DNA of 64,000 nt from Leptasterias polaris (GCA_037783415.1 JAZGTN010000046.1:4904501-4968500), one strand, 5' to 3'; shown: positions 32,997 through 43,926, counted from the stretch's first letter. The notes: generated by a model from the sequence alone, not told the origin. Numbers and translations: made by a program.

Positions 32997-33280
32997 AGAC
33001 TCGCACCGAGTAGGCGGTGGGTATACGCGAAACTATTGTATGTCTACAGGGGCGTAGGACACAGGGCGTGCCCACACCAGAAGACCGTACTTTATAAACA
33101 GGTCAACCCAGACGCGTGGCACCGCGATATGGGAGAGCGACGAGCGTGGCCCTGAGGACCCACTGTTCGTGCGCAAAAATTAGGGGGGTAACCCCATTAT
33201 GGGAGAAAGCATAATAGGTATACCTCATTAAATTTCAAATGTATATACAAGTATATATAAGAGGAAAGTGGACTCACCAG

Positions 33281-34350
33281 CTAGCGTTTCTTGGAAGCTT
33301 GACTGGCTGCCTGCAGTACCTTCCTTCCAGCTTTGCCATCTGCCTGGAGGACGTCCTTCAGGTAGAGCTCAGAGAAGGTATTCGGGCACTTCCAGCAGGC
33401 TGCCTTGGTGATATCCGCCAAGGGTACACCTTTAAAAAATGCCCAAGAGGCAGCTACCCCCCTAACGTCATGCGCTCGGATATGATCTTCGGTTGCCGGC
33501 CAGCCGCCCGGTACGGAGCGGATGGCGGTGACAATCCAGCGGGAGATGGTATCCTGCGACGCCGGCCGAAAGGGTGGGGTTGACGCAATGAAAAGCTGGT
33601 TATGACCCGTACGAAGAGATTTCGTACGGCTCATGTACCACTTGAGAGCCCGGACAGGGCACCATAGTTTGTCGTTTGCCTCTGATGAGAAGGACTTGAT
33701 GTCAGGGACGAAAATGTCCGGAGGCATAAACGAGGTGGACTGGTTCTTGGTCAGAAAACCTGCTGTGGGGACTAGGCGGACGCCTCCCGGTTCCCACCGG
33801 ATGTGTCCTGCCTCCACTGACAAGGCGTGTAGCTCACTGCGCCGTCGGGAAGTGGCGACAGCCAGGAGGAACGCCACTTTGATGGAAAGCTGCAACAGCG
33901 TTGAGCCGTTCATTGGCTCGTAAGGAGGCTTTGTCAAAGTTGATAGTACACTAAAGAGGTCCCAGGACGGGACCAGTTTGCGTACTGGGGGATGGGTCAC
34001 AAACATCCCTTTGATCAGTTGACTGATGGCCCGGTTATCCGAAACGTAAGAACCGTCTGGGAAACCGGGGTGGATAGCGGCAATGGCTGACCGGTAATTC
34101 CTTACCGTGCCCGTTGAGAGACCGGTGTCCAGGAGGTATACTAAGAAATCCCCCACCTCCCCTATAGAAGTATCGGGAGGATGTAGGGATTTCCGTCTAC
34201 ACCATTTAAAGAAATGACGTAGTCTACTGTTGTATACTTTCCTGGTTGAAGCTCGGCGCGACTGGGCTGCGATTGTTGCAGCCCGTCGCGAAAGGCCCGC
34301 TGAGCAGAGGGATCGCGTGACAGCACCCAGCACGTCAGGTGAAGACCCCC
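33281..34350 (-). CDS. DIRS tyrosine recombinase (YR)
   Basis: The last ~350 codons of a - strand frame ending at 33281. The N-terminal SAM-like core-binding part (STRKVYNSRLRHFFKWCR, VGDFLVYLL, TVRNYRSAIAAIH) is followed by the catalytic part: first Arg in ATSRRRSEL, the H-x2-R box in AHDVRGVAAS, and the nucleophilic Tyr in SELYLKDV. The enzyme would integrate the circular DNA copy. The frame stays open far upstream, across the RT gene, to 36139; that part is an overlap artefact, and the YR start is probably near the end of the RT frame. Overlap with the RT frame is about 190 bp. Confidence 0.9.
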
Positions 34351-36402
34351 CGGATCCGAGTGGATCATCCCCGAGTTGGGCTGATAGAGGAGATCCACTC
34401 GCCCCGGTAAAATCACCGGACGGTGAACCAGAAGCTTGATGATCCGGGAAAACCACGGCTGGCGGGGCCAGAACGGGGCTATGAGGAGGACCCGACAGTC
34501 CTCTTGTTCGATCTTGGTCAGCACCCGAGGGACGAGTGAGATGGGCGGGAACGCATAGGCCAGTAGGCCGTCCCACTGCACTGACAGAGCGTCGATCCTC
34601 CACGCGTTGGGGTCTGGGCCCCTTGCGCAGTAGATCGGCAGCTGGTTGTTCGTATGGGAGGCGAACAAATCCACGTGGGGCCGGTCGATTAATCGAAATA
34701 TCGACTGGGCTACTTGTGGGAGCAGTGACCACTCCGTCGGGGCGATCCAGCCTCTGGAGAGAGCGTCGGCTGTGACGTTCTCTACGCCCGGGATGTGGAC
34801 TGCCGACAGCGCTGTCCCGTGCTGTATACACCAGTGGATTAGGTCCCACGTCAGTGCACACAGTCGACCTGACCGAGTACCTCCCTGGTGATTGATGTAA
34901 GCCACCACTGTGGTATTGTCGCACCTCACCAGGACCGCACGTCCCCTGACTTCCGTCTGGAAATGTTTCAGTGCGTTGGTGACTGCTATCATTTCCAGGA
35001 CGTTGATGTGGGACGACTGGTGTTCTGAACCCCATACCCCCGCGATTTGGCGCGGATGGAGGGTCGCCCCCCAGCCGTGAAAAGACGCGTCGGTCGTGAC
35101 TGTCACCGACGGACGGGGCGGGCGGAAGACACGCCCCTGCGAAATGTTCGCTTCGACCAGCCACCAGCGAAGGTGGGGGACTAGCCAGGGTGTGGTAGGC
35201 ACCGGATGGTGGATTGGATGCCGAATGGGCCTGTAAAAGGAGAGTAGGTGAAGTTGGATAGGTCTCATCTTCAACCTGCAGAAATCCACCAAATCCACCA
35301 TGCTGGCCATGAGGCCCAACAGCCTGAGCCAGGCCAGAGCCGGAGCTACTACCGCTGGGAGGAAGAGGGACACGCACTGTCGAAGGTTTAACAGGCGGTC
35401 CTCCGATGGGCGTGCCAATCCCCTGCGCAAGTCTAGGGACGCACCCAGGAAGGTGGGAACCTGCGAGGGGATAGGGTGGGATTTCTCGGTGTTGATAATA
35501 AATCCGAGGTCGGAGGTCAGGCGCCAAGTAAGTTGGAGCGCTGCCTCCGTTTCCTCCCGAGAAGGACCCACGACCAGCCAGTCGTCGAGGTACATGAAAA
35601 TCATGACGCCTCGCCTCCGTAGTGCCGCCCCGATCGTTTTTACGATCCGGGTGAACACCCGCGGTGAGGTTGAAAGTCCGAATGGGAGCACTACAAATTC
35701 GTACAGGGTATTGCTGTATTGAAAACGTAGGAATTTGCGGTGCTCCGGCCTGATTGGAACGTGTAGATATGCGTCCTTCAGGTCCAGACTTGCAGCCCAC
35801 GCGGGCGTTATTATTGAAGACAGTATTGTCCTTAGCGTCTCCATGCGGAAACGCTTCGGACAAATAAATTTGTTGAGGGGTTTCAAATTCAAAATCGGGC
35901 GCCACATGCCAACCTCCTTCTTGGGAGTCAGGAAGAAGGTTGACATGAAACCCGTCCGAACCCCCGAACGGGGGACAATACGCACCGCTCTCTTTCTGAG
36001 AAGGACGTCGATCTCTCTCTCTAGGGAGCGGCGCTTTGTTCTGTCGGACGGCATGGGTGTTGGCCGACTGAGCATGTCCGACGGGGGGGTCCTCGTAAAC
36101 TCGAGCGCGTAACCGCGTTTGATTGTTTCGAGGACCCACCGGTCGGAGGTTATTTGAACCCAGGACCCCAAGAATTTCCGGAGGCGGCCTCCCACGGGTC
36201 CGTCGGTGGGAGGTCGCCCGGAGGCAGTCTCACTTGCGCCACGCCCCGGTATACCGGGGGGCAGGCGCTCGAAAACCACGGCCCGATTGGGCACGCTGTT
36301 GTCCAGGTTGGGACTGTGTGTAGCGAGAGCCAGCCGTGTTATCGGCGCGACCACGGATATTGCCACGGGCCGCCTTCTGAGGGCGGCGTCGGGGGATGAC
36401 AA
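34162..36402 (-). CDS. DIRS reverse transcriptase / RNase H
   Basis: Open frame of 746 codons on the - strand. RT motifs in order: FFLTPKKEVGMWRPILNLKPLN, SLDLKDAYLHVPI, FVVLPFGLSTSPRVF, MYLDDWLVVG (YxDD box) and FLGASLDL. RNase H follows: TDASFHGWGATL (first Asp), NVLEMIAV (Glu), VRCDNTTVVAYIN (Asp), and VENVTADALSRG (Asp). A DIRS-type region DLFAS..NNQLP and APFWPRQPWF comes next; in DIRS1 the stretch before YR holds the methyltransferase-like domain, which I cannot confirm here. All catalytic acidic residues are present. The true start may be internal, as the frame overlaps the gag 3' end by 173 bp. Confidence 0.95.
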   Translation of the reverse strand: MSSPDAALRRRPVAISVVAPITRLALATHSPNLDNSVPNRAVVFERLPPGIPGRGASETASGRPPTDGPVGGRLRKFLGSWVQITSDRWVLETIKRGYALEFTRTPPSDMLSRPTPMPSDRTKRRSLEREIDVLLRKRAVRIVPRSGVRTGFMSTFFLTPKKEVGMWRPILNLKPLNKFICPKRFRMETLRTILSSIITPAWAASLDLKDAYLHVPIRPEHRKFLRFQYSNTLYEFVVLPFGLSTSPRVFTRIVKTIGAALRRRGVMIFMYLDDWLVVGPSREETEAALQLTWRLTSDLGFIINTEKSHPIPSQVPTFLGASLDLRRGLARPSEDRLLNLRQCVSLFLPAVVAPALAWLRLLGLMASMVDLVDFCRLKMRPIQLHLLSFYRPIRHPIHHPVPTTPWLVPHLRWWLVEANISQGRVFRPPRPSVTVTTDASFHGWGATLHPRQIAGVWGSEHQSSHINVLEMIAVTNALKHFQTEVRGRAVLVRCDNTTVVAYINHQGGTRSGRLCALTWDLIHWCIQHGTALSAVHIPGVENVTADALSRGWIAPTEWSLLPQVAQSIFRLIDRPHVDLFASHTNNQLPIYCARGPDPNAWRIDALSVQWDGLLAYAFPPISLVPRVLTKIEQEDCRVLLIAPFWPRQPWFSRIIKLLVHRPVILPGRVDLLYQPNSGMIHSDPGGLHLTCWVLSRDPSAQRAFRDGLQQSQPSRAELQPGKYTTVDYVISLNGVDGNPYILPILL

Positions 36403-38535
36403 AGGACGCCTGTTTTCTCGCCTTACCCGTGGTTTTAGCCGGGGCCTGAGGCTTCTTCAGATTTATTTTGTCCGTGGCCTTGAGGCGTTTAGCCTCATCC
36501 TCCATGGATTCCTGGAACTTACCAGCGAACAAGTCCAATCCCGTGAGTGGGAGGTCGTCTAACCGTTTACGCGCCCCAGCTGACGGCAGAAAAAGTGCGT
36601 CAAGTACATTGGCGCGACGTGCCGTCGTTGCCAGGGTCGCTATCTTCGTAAACTGGTCTAGGACAGAGCATAGACCATTGTCCAAGCAGTGAAGGGCAGC
36701 CACCATCATATCAGCTGGCACCATCGAATTTTCGTCGCACCCCTGCTCCAGGTATTCCGAAAGGAGCAAGAGGAACGACGTTGCACGCATCCCCATGCGT
36801 GCGGACGAATCCATCTTACGGGTCACATCCTCCAACTTCCCGCGAATCTTATCCGCAAAAGGTAATTTGGAGGATACCGATCCCCTGTCAGCGACAAGTT
36901 TGTCGATGGTCGAGTCCGGCAGGATAGGGGTGGCAAAGTATTTATCGAAATCCCCAGGGGGGAAACGATAATATGGCTCTGTACGTTTAGAGTATGGAGT
37001 CCACGTTTTTGCACCTATTACCCCGTCCATGTGATCGACGCACACCCGATCCAAGGGCATCACCGGGAAGGGCTTGGTCACGCCCTTTGTCGGGCCTGAT
37101 CTCTTCTTAAACGATTGGCGTTCATCAGAAGGGAGTTCTGGGTCACAGGGAAGATCTAGAACTCTGATCATATCCCTCTGGACCAAGCGCAACTCAGTCT
37201 CAGAGACCGACATCCGTTGGATAGAGCTGACCAACTCGTCTTCTTCCTCGGCCGAGTCGGCCGAATCAGGGGGACGAGATGCCCTCGAGGAATGAGAATC
37301 ATGCCTCGATGGTGAAAAAGCATCATCCCGCCGTACCATCACCGAGTCCTGGTCAGACTCAAATGACGCCGACGGATGTAGACTGATGCTTGGCGGGGAC
37401 ACCGGCCCACGGTTCGTGTGTGGCGGTGCCCGCCGGTCGGCAGTCACGCGCGCCTGACCGTAACGGTTGGCGGGCGGGGGCGGCAAACCCGGGGGGGAAT
37501 CAGGAGCACGGCTAGCCGTGTGTGGGAGTCCCCTTTGGTCCGGTGCTAGCCAACCCTGGCCGTAAAGACTACGGGGCACCTGTGGGGTGACCGAGTCAGT
37601 AGGGCCATGACCACTGTCCTCACGTCGGCCCGCAAGCGAGGCCGCGAGGGTTTGAAAAGCCTCCAAGAAATCTTCCCTAGAGATGTGGTCACCACCCTTG
37701 TGGCGTTTGCCACGGTGTGCCCGTTCAGAAGAACCGCTTGAGCTCGACTGTGAGCGGCGGGAATGTTTTCTGGCTTTCTTGCTCTTCTTTTTGGAAGAAC
37801 GCCCCAGGGTGGACTCCGAAGTAATCTCGGAGGCTACTTGTGTGACGGGGATGCCAGAGCATTGGGCAAACCCCGATACAGAGGCCGAACCCTCGGAGCG
37901 TAATGTTCCGAAGGGGCCCCATGGGGACTGTACCCCGTGGCCAATTGCCTGTGCGGCCGACAGCGCCCCAAGCCCGATAGCGTAGGCGGGGGCTGTCCGG
38001 TCAAGGCGGCCGTACAGCAGACCGTCTGCAGGCACCGCGGTATGTGCGGTCGTGCTAGGGCGGTGTGAGTGCATCGAACCATGGAGGGGTACTTCCTCCG
38101 GTTGCGACTGCTCAGTATTTAGGCCTGGGTGCACCGAGCCGACGGGGGGTAATCCCTCCGACTGTGAGTGCCCCATAGATTGGCCTGGGACTGGCAGGGT
38201 GGACTCCGTAGTGGAGGCACGTTTGCCAACTCGTCCTTTTTTGGGTACAGCCCCGGTACTAGGCAATTTCTTGGCCTTACCGGTGCGTTTCCCTTTTGGT
38301 TGGGTTGACCCGAGAAAATCAACCGGGGACGGAGGGACTGTAGGGTCCCCCGCCCGGTTAATACTAGGTCCGTCAGCCCCAGCAGCCGACAGCGGCTGAA
38401 GGGGCTGGCTGGGGGATTGCTGACCCGGCGACGTATTGTCACCGGTGCAATTCCCCGAGGACTCGGGTTGTCCCGGAGGGATGTAGGTCCCTCCAGTTGC
38501 GACAAGCCCTGTCCTCCCCAACTTCCTAGAACTCA
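36230..38535 (-). CDS. DIRS gag-like ORF
   Basis: Open frame on the - strand; the ATG at 38535 (MSSRKLGRTG) is preferred to an upstream ATG at 38674, which would lie close to the terminal repeat. About 768 residues. The first half is low-complexity and rich in Ser, Pro, Gly and Lys, with a KKKSKKARKHSRRSQ basic run; a Glu/Asp patch (DSAEEEDELV) follows. The latter third is more ordered (WTPYSKRTEPYYRFPPGDF, LLLLSEYLEQG, DLFAGKFQESM). The C-terminus is Arg-rich, suited to RNA binding. No CCHC knuckle is seen. Function as a capsid-like protein is inferred from position. Confidence 0.85.
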
Positions 38536-38698
38536 TTATTATCACAAACAACTCTACAATACCTATCCACAATCTTATCAGGATAGTATCAACAAACAAC
38601 TCTACAACTATCTTTGCTTTCTCAAGCAATCCAGTAACACAATTTACAGAATTTATTCGTACATAAAAATTCACATGTGTTACCTTCGCCTGCTAAGA

Positions 38699-38841
38699 GA
38701 AAAAGAGGACGCTAACGTAGTGCGCATGTCACAGGGCGTCGGGGACAGGACACTTGAGGGCGCTATTGTGTGTAAAACTCTTAGCTATTTGCCTGCCGGC
38801 ATAGGGAACAATGCAATTGTAGTATTCGCTCTACAGGTAAG
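38699..38841. repeat. DIRS right inverted terminal repeat (143 bp)
   Basis: Complement of the left repeat at 32695-32837. The outer 17 bp to 38858 are represented in the internal complementary region. Confidence 0.95.
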
Positions 38842-38858
38842 TAGAGTGAAGTAGACCC

Positions 38859-39182
38859 TGCTAATTCATTGCAGCTACAATTTCCATGAAGCTGTCATTA
38901 AAAGGTAAACACTGGGAAGAAAGTCATGGCTTTATGAGGTTTGATAACTTCAAATTGGTGACCATCACATGCAGCGACTGTCTACCCATGGTCTGCCTCT
39001 GCCATTTTTGAGAGAACATTGCATGCACAATGTAAAGATAAGGTACAGTGTAAATATATAGTGAGCACGTAAATGTGGGTAGGCATACCCAGAGTTGTGG
39101 GGACTTTTATACAATGGAACAACTTTTTTCTTTGTTAAACTGGGTCCCCACAACAGAATTCTCTAGAAAAGGGAATAATAAA
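38859..39182. other. Intron sequence right of the DIRS element
   Basis: No gene, RNA or recognised repeat. Confidence 0.4.
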
Positions 39183-39406
39183 ACAGCCCCGAGCTGCCGT
39201 GGTGCTTCGAAGGCTTTTTCAACCACAGTATGAACCTCTACCCTCACAGGTACCCATTTATACCCCTGGGTGAAGAGAAGCAATTATAGCAAAGTGTCTT
39301 GCTCAAGGACACAAGCGTCATGACCGGGACTCGAACACACACCTGATGTCTAAACCACCAGAACTTGAATTCGAAGCTCTAAACCCCTTGGCCATGACAC
39401 CCTACA
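39183..39406 (-). mobile_element. tRNA-Leu-derived SINE copy, - strand
   Basis: Complement of the SINE at 3175: the tRNA part (GACCGGGACTCGAACACAC with the B-box complement, CCTTGGCCATGACACC at the head) and body (CTTGCTCAAGGACACAAGCG, CAGCCCCGAGCTGCC). It is truncated before the (ATT)n tail. Confidence 0.85.
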
Positions 39407-39726
39407 GTTTACAGAGAACAATCTGTCTAGGGGCACATAATAGAAAGCAAAACTTGATTTACACTGTGTAGTGCTTGTTAGATAGGCTTCGAGAATAGTA
39501 AGCAAACCTCAGCGTCTGAGAATTTTTTTTAAAAATCATATTTGCTATCACTGTTGCCATTATTAACAAATCTTAAAGGAAGCTTCACAATGTCAAGTTC
39601 TTGTTTGAGTAGGAAGCAAGGTCAGATCAGTTCACCACTGAGTATGATGATACAAGTGATGTAAAGTTTCAAATTTTAACAGTTGTTTGGTTATCAACGT
39701 ATTATTATTTTATTTTTATTTTTATT

Positions 39727-39903
39727 TTTTATGAGATGTCGCCCAACTCACAAGGCCACGGACGGCCACTCAAGGTGAGGGCTACACATAACTGATTTGG
39801 GCCATCGACCCAAATCAATTGACACCAGGGGCACGTTGCCTCCTACTCCTGGGGCTGAAACAGGGTTACCCCCTTCACAGTCCTTAAAGATGGATATGAA
39901 CGA
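39727..39903 (+). repeat. Unclassified repeat sharing a 3' motif with a SINE
   Basis: A GC-rich block (CACAAGGCCACGGACGGCC, CCTCCTACTCCTGGGGC) ends in CCTTAAAGATGGATATGAACG. That end also occurs, inverted, in the SINE at 40720-40988. Probably a repeat of another family with a shared 3' module. Confidence 0.5.
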
Positions 39904-40719
39904 GATAATAAAATACGCTGTATGTTTAAATTCATGTTTGCTGGAGTGTAATAAAGACCTTAGTTTCACTTACACTAAGTTTCAAAATTTCAGACATGTT
40001 TTTAAAAAGACGTGAATCTCTTGCATTGCAGCGGCCGTTTCGCGAAATGAGCGTGTCGTCATCACTTCATTTACATATCATGAATAAAACATTTAACCGG
40101 TTTTGATGACGTACACCCGTGGATACGATCGAGACTGACACTGCGCCCGTTCGTTATACATTAGTAGTATGTACACAACGTATATGCCGTGAGGTGTATA
40201 CGATGTACACACGCATACGGGGTCCGTCCGTGGACTGAGACTCGAGAGATAAATAAAATAGTTGGAGAATTACACGTCGAGAACTTGCAGAATATGATGG
40301 AAGATCTTTCTGATAATGATTGTGGGGGAACTGCTGTCGGCCCCCAGCTCGTCTGATAGTAATAGTAATACTAGCGATAGTAATAATAATAGTGATTCTG
40401 ACAGCCTGTCTGCTGAACACACGATTTTGGCATTTTTCCTCAATTTAGAAGTATCTTTGGCGTTAAAAAGACATGCAGTCTAGCCTCACTATTTTATAAA
40501 AGACAGCATACGCTATACGTACAGGTCAAAGTGCAATGTTCAGGTCGTCTCTCCGGGTATACGTCATACAATCAGCTTTTTCACACAGCGCCGCCAGCGG
40601 TCAATATGCTGAAACTTCTTTGAAAAACCTCAGAAATTCGTCACGTAAGAGTCGTTTTTATTTTCGAATTTTTTATCATTTCAAACTTCCAATATTAATT
40701 TTGTTTTGCTAAAAATGGT
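39904..40719. other. Unassigned region with an Asn/Ser/Asp-rich frame
   Basis: On the + strand near 40335-40425 a frame reads repeated Ser/Asp/Asn (SSDSNSNTSDSNNNSDS). It resembles the acidic ORF start in the THAP element at 4139-5852, but no complete element or gene is visible. Confidence 0.3.
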
Positions 40720-40988
40720 TCGTACATACATTGTTAAGAAGGCTAATCGATTCTTGTTGCTTGGAATACACCGTTCATATCCATCTTTAAGGATGTAGGC
40801 ATGGGTATCATCCACTAGGAGCCTGTCTGGTAGAGCAGAATGCACTACCTTCCCAACTTTTTCGAAGCAATTAGGGTTAGTGCCTTGCTCAGGGGCACAA
40901 GTGTCATGACCGGGTATCGAACCCACACTCTGCTGCTGAAAACACCAGAGCTTAGGTCCGGTGACCTAGACCGCTCGGCCACGACACG
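40720..40988 (-). mobile_element. Second tRNA-Leu-derived SINE variant, - strand
   Basis: Read on the - strand: CGTGTCGTGGCCGAGCGG, an anticodon loop with TAA, a B-box GGTTCGATACCC and CATGACAC closing the acceptor stem. A body GAGCAAGGCACTAACCC follows, differing from the other SINE beyond that point and ending in CCTTAAAGATGGATATGAACG. Confidence 0.8.
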
Positions 40989-41724
40989 CCACATATGATT
41001 TTTTTAAAGTGTAAATTCTTGAGTTAGTGTAATTTGACACCTAATGATGTCATTGGTATGTTGCTGTATTCTGCTAAGTGACGATTTTTAGCTTAGAACA
41101 TGTTTTTAGCAAAATATTGCATTTTTTAAACTGTCACCATAGGGTGCTTTCGTTTGGAAACCCAAGGTCAATTATTATGAGCCATGTGAACAGTGCCCAC
41201 ATGTTCTTTTATTCTGGCTGTAGACCTTAAAATGATGCCTGAGAATATTTCATTTTATTTCAGATGTCTTGCAGATTGTGATTATAGCTTATTTATTTGA
41301 GGAGATACACATTTTTGAAATAGAAAATTTTGAATTAACATAATTGAACACCTGTCAATTTTATTGTGACATCATAACTACAACTGTATCTCCTAGTTGT
41401 GTTCTAACTGTCTGTGAAGTTTCACATGTATGAGACATGTAGGTTTGCAAGTATGTTCTTTTTGATGGAAAATTGCTGAGGTCAGAAAAAGATGTAGACT
41501 AGTAGTAGTAAAAAACAACAACCCCAAAACCTCTAAAACAAAAGGTTTTTAGGTTGGGCCAAAACACATAATTAAAATAAACATGCAAGATTGCTGAATG
41601 TTCGAAAGATTAAAACTTAACATACCTATATATAAAAAGGCATTCAGGTTAACATTAGATTAGTTTGTTCTCCGTACACATGGTTATAAAGCAACCTCAA
41701 ATAATTTGAAGTGAATGATAGTAC
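40989..41724. other. Unassigned AT-rich intron
   Basis: No gene or repeat recognised. The last ~90 bp (CAACCTCAAATAATTTG) resemble sequence upstream of the second FN3 exon (about 56229), so this is ancestral intron. Confidence 0.4.
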
Positions 41725-42700
41725 TTTAAAGTCACCTGGAAATAGAATTTTTATTTTTTTAAATATAAGAGTATATGTATATTAACAATAAAACAAATTT
41801 TTTAGTAATTGTTTGTCAGTATTTATATGTCAAAAAAATAGATAAAGTTGTTTGGGGGCGACTCCGCCCATCCCTTTTTTTGACGTCAATCGAGGAAGAC
41901 TTCGCCTTGATTGAGCATCGACCCCACTCGAACTTGCCTGCATTTACGTTGTATATACACGTGCAAGTAGTGAGATTGTACGTTTCGTTTGGTTATCCAA
42001 AAGGGGGTTTTTTCTTGCATTTTTCCAGCAAAAATTACTGCTGGATGCAGCAAAACGACTAAAGATGGGGTCAGCCAGCATTTTTTTCCTGCAGATCCCA
42101 AATATAGGCAGTTACGGGCATCGAAAGTTAGGCTAACGAGGGCAAAGTGGTCCGGTCCGACGTCGTTTTCAGCGCTATGCAGCGAACACTTGGATAGCCC
42201 GGGGATTTTTTCGTTGGTAGTAGTGTGCAAGGGAAGTTGCAGTGAAGCTTAGGTTACCAGCGAAATGTTTCTGGTGGAAAAACAATACCTCGTATTATTC
42301 GTGTTCTCGTTATGACCATGCTCGTATCTTCCATTTTTAAGACATAGAAACGCGCATGGGACAGTTCGGGACCGGTGAAAAACCTCGTATAAACTGGCGT
42401 CTCGTATTAGTCGACTGTACACTGTCCTAGGATTGCATTGGGTGGTGACGTCCGAATACGAAAACGCACCATACTGATCAGGTACCCAGACGTAATGTAC
42501 GGGGCCAGACTACACATTTTCTCCTGCCTCGATTGACGTCACGAACAGCGCCATGTAAAGGGGGGCCTATTTTTAAATTTGTAATTAAAAGAAAAATACA
42601 ATTTTTGAACCTTAGTAAATTGTTTATTCACATTCCACAATGTATATATTAATGACAAAAGCTTTATTTTGAAAAAATACCACTGCCAGGTGCCTTTAAA
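41725..42700. mobile_element. ~975-bp TIR element with a THAP relic
   Basis: The ends TTTAAAGTCACCTGG and CCAGGTGCCTTTAAA form a 15-bp inverted repeat with one mismatch. An inner pair GACGTCAATCGAGG / CCTCGATTGACGTC lies at about 41882 and 42526. A THAP-like frame is inside. It appears to be inserted in the intron upstream of FN3a, since the corresponding intron before FN3b lacks it. Confidence 0.65.
42020..42200 (+). pseudogene. THAP-domain relic
   Basis: The + strand frame reads GVSQHFFPADPKYRQL, VRLTRAKW and SALCSEHL, the F-P-x-DP, central Trp and C-x2-H parts of a THAP domain. The N-terminal C-x4-C is degraded (a single AGCSKT remains) and no transposase follows. Related in kind to the fragment at 4531. 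Confidence 0.65.
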
Positions 42701-42922
42701 TACACATTGTGTTTTCATCGTGTTTAGTTTTGTTTTTTTAGTCATTCATGTAGTAGCAGTAGAATACTTAGCTATTAGTTTATTTTGTACTATTTTTGTG
42801 TTCAAATGTTCCTGTTACTTTCACAACTCTGCAAGCTATGCCACATGTAATGGGGTGAGACATAATTCATATATTTACCCTTCCTGCTTACTCAGTACTT
42901 TTTTTTTCTCAAAACAATCAAG

Positions 42923-43273
42923 CTCTACCTATGTTAAGCCAGCCTCCTACGGTAACTGTTGGAACTACATCAGCTACAGTCATCTGGCAGGCATGGAATG
43001 ATATCATGGATACTGGAGATGGACCAATCATTGCTTACATAGTCTATTTCACCCCTATGGAAGACTCCAATTGGGTACCTGCTGGAAATATCACAGACAC
43101 AACTCAAGATACATACAGTTTCCTGGTTGAAAACTTGGAGCCAGATACCGAATACAGCTTCAGCGTAGCTGGAGTAAGAGATGGTCAAGGAGGGGAAGGA
43201 CCGAGGAGTCCCTCAACCTGGATGCAGACCCTGAAACCAACTATAGAACCAACTCAAATATCAACAACATCAG
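42923..43273 (+). CDS. Fibronectin type III exon (FN3a)
   Basis: A phase 1-1 exon of 117 codons, after TCAAAACAATCAAG, ending at GTAACT. FN3 features: PPTVTVGTTSATVIWQAW (B strand Trp), GPIIAYIVYF (C strand Tyr), SFLVENLEPDTEYSFSVAGV (L-x-P-x-T-x-Y core) and GGEGPRSPS at the end, then a Thr-rich linker (TIEPTQISTTSG). Vertebrate Tie receptors carry FN3 domains just before the membrane, so its place downstream of the EGF region fits. It is a close paralogue of 56383-56736. Confidence 0.9.
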
Positions 43274-43485
43274 GTAACTTAATTAACCAAAATATGTTCA
43301 TACCGATGTGTTAAAAGCAACTACGACCCCAACTAAATAAACAATACTTGTAATACCATTAATTCTGAGTGATGATACATTAAATGTACATTTTACACAT
43401 GAACATCACTTTTTTATGTGAATAGGAGTCAGGACTTTCACCATGTCAATCTTAAGTGGCCATAACTGTTACATATATTTGTTTA

Positions 43486-43925
43486 GTCCGAATACCTCTT
43501 CTTATTGTTCGTTTTTTTTTTTTTTTTTTAGGTGTTCGGACAAAAGTCCGAAGACCTCTTCTTATTGTTCGTTTTGTTTTAGGTGTTCGGAGCGGAGCGT
43601 AGCTCCGAACACCTCTTGTTATTGTTCGGTTTTTTAGGTGTTCGGACAAAAGTCCGAATACCTCTTCTTATTGTTCGTTTTTTTTTGTTAGGTGTTCGGA
43701 CAAAAGTCCGAAGACCTCTTCTTATTGTTCGTTTTTTTTTTTTTTTTAGGTGTTCGGACAAAAGTCCGAAGACCTCTTCTTATTGTTCGTTTTTTTTTTT
43801 AGGTGTTCGGAGCGGAGCATAGCTCCGAACACCTCTTCTTATTGTTCGTTTTTTTTTTTAGGTGTTCGGAGCGGAGCATAGCTCCGAACACCTCTTCTTA
43901 TTGTTCGTTTTTTTTTTTTTTTTTT
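43486..43925. repeat. Tandem array of seven AGGTGTTCGG hairpins
   Basis: Seven hairpins start at 43530, 43581, 43636, 43690, 43748, 43801 and 43860, spaced 51-59 bp. Two types alternate: AGGTGTTCGGAC-AAAA-GTCCGAAGACCT and a longer-loop type with AGGTGTTCGGAGC paired to GCTCCGAACACCT. Each is followed by CTTNTTATTGTTCG and a T-run. Immediately to the right the 1.15-kb units begin. Confidence 0.95.
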
Positions 43926-43926
43926 A

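Larger units (their letters stand above)
32655..38858 (-). mobile_element. Apparently intact DIRS1-type tyrosine-recombinase retrotransposon
   Basis: The - strand encodes, in order, gag (36230-38535), reverse transcriptase/RNase H (34162-36402) and tyrosine recombinase (33281 to about 34350) in overlapping long frames without stops. 143-bp inverted terminal repeats lie at 32695-32837 and 38699-38841. An internal complementary region at 32897-32996 joins complements of both outer ends. This is the defining DIRS1 layout: replication through a circular intermediate and integration without integrase or target duplication (family knowledge). It sits antisense in the receptor intron. Confidence 0.95.

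Noticed and set aside
34230..38399. Several + strand open frames across the DIRS element
   Set aside because: They are antisense shadows of the GC-rich gag and RT genes and lack independent motifs.
43486..43925. Repeat-spacer array resembling CRISPR
   Set aside because: The spacers are T-runs of varying length, not unique sequences; the genome is animal.
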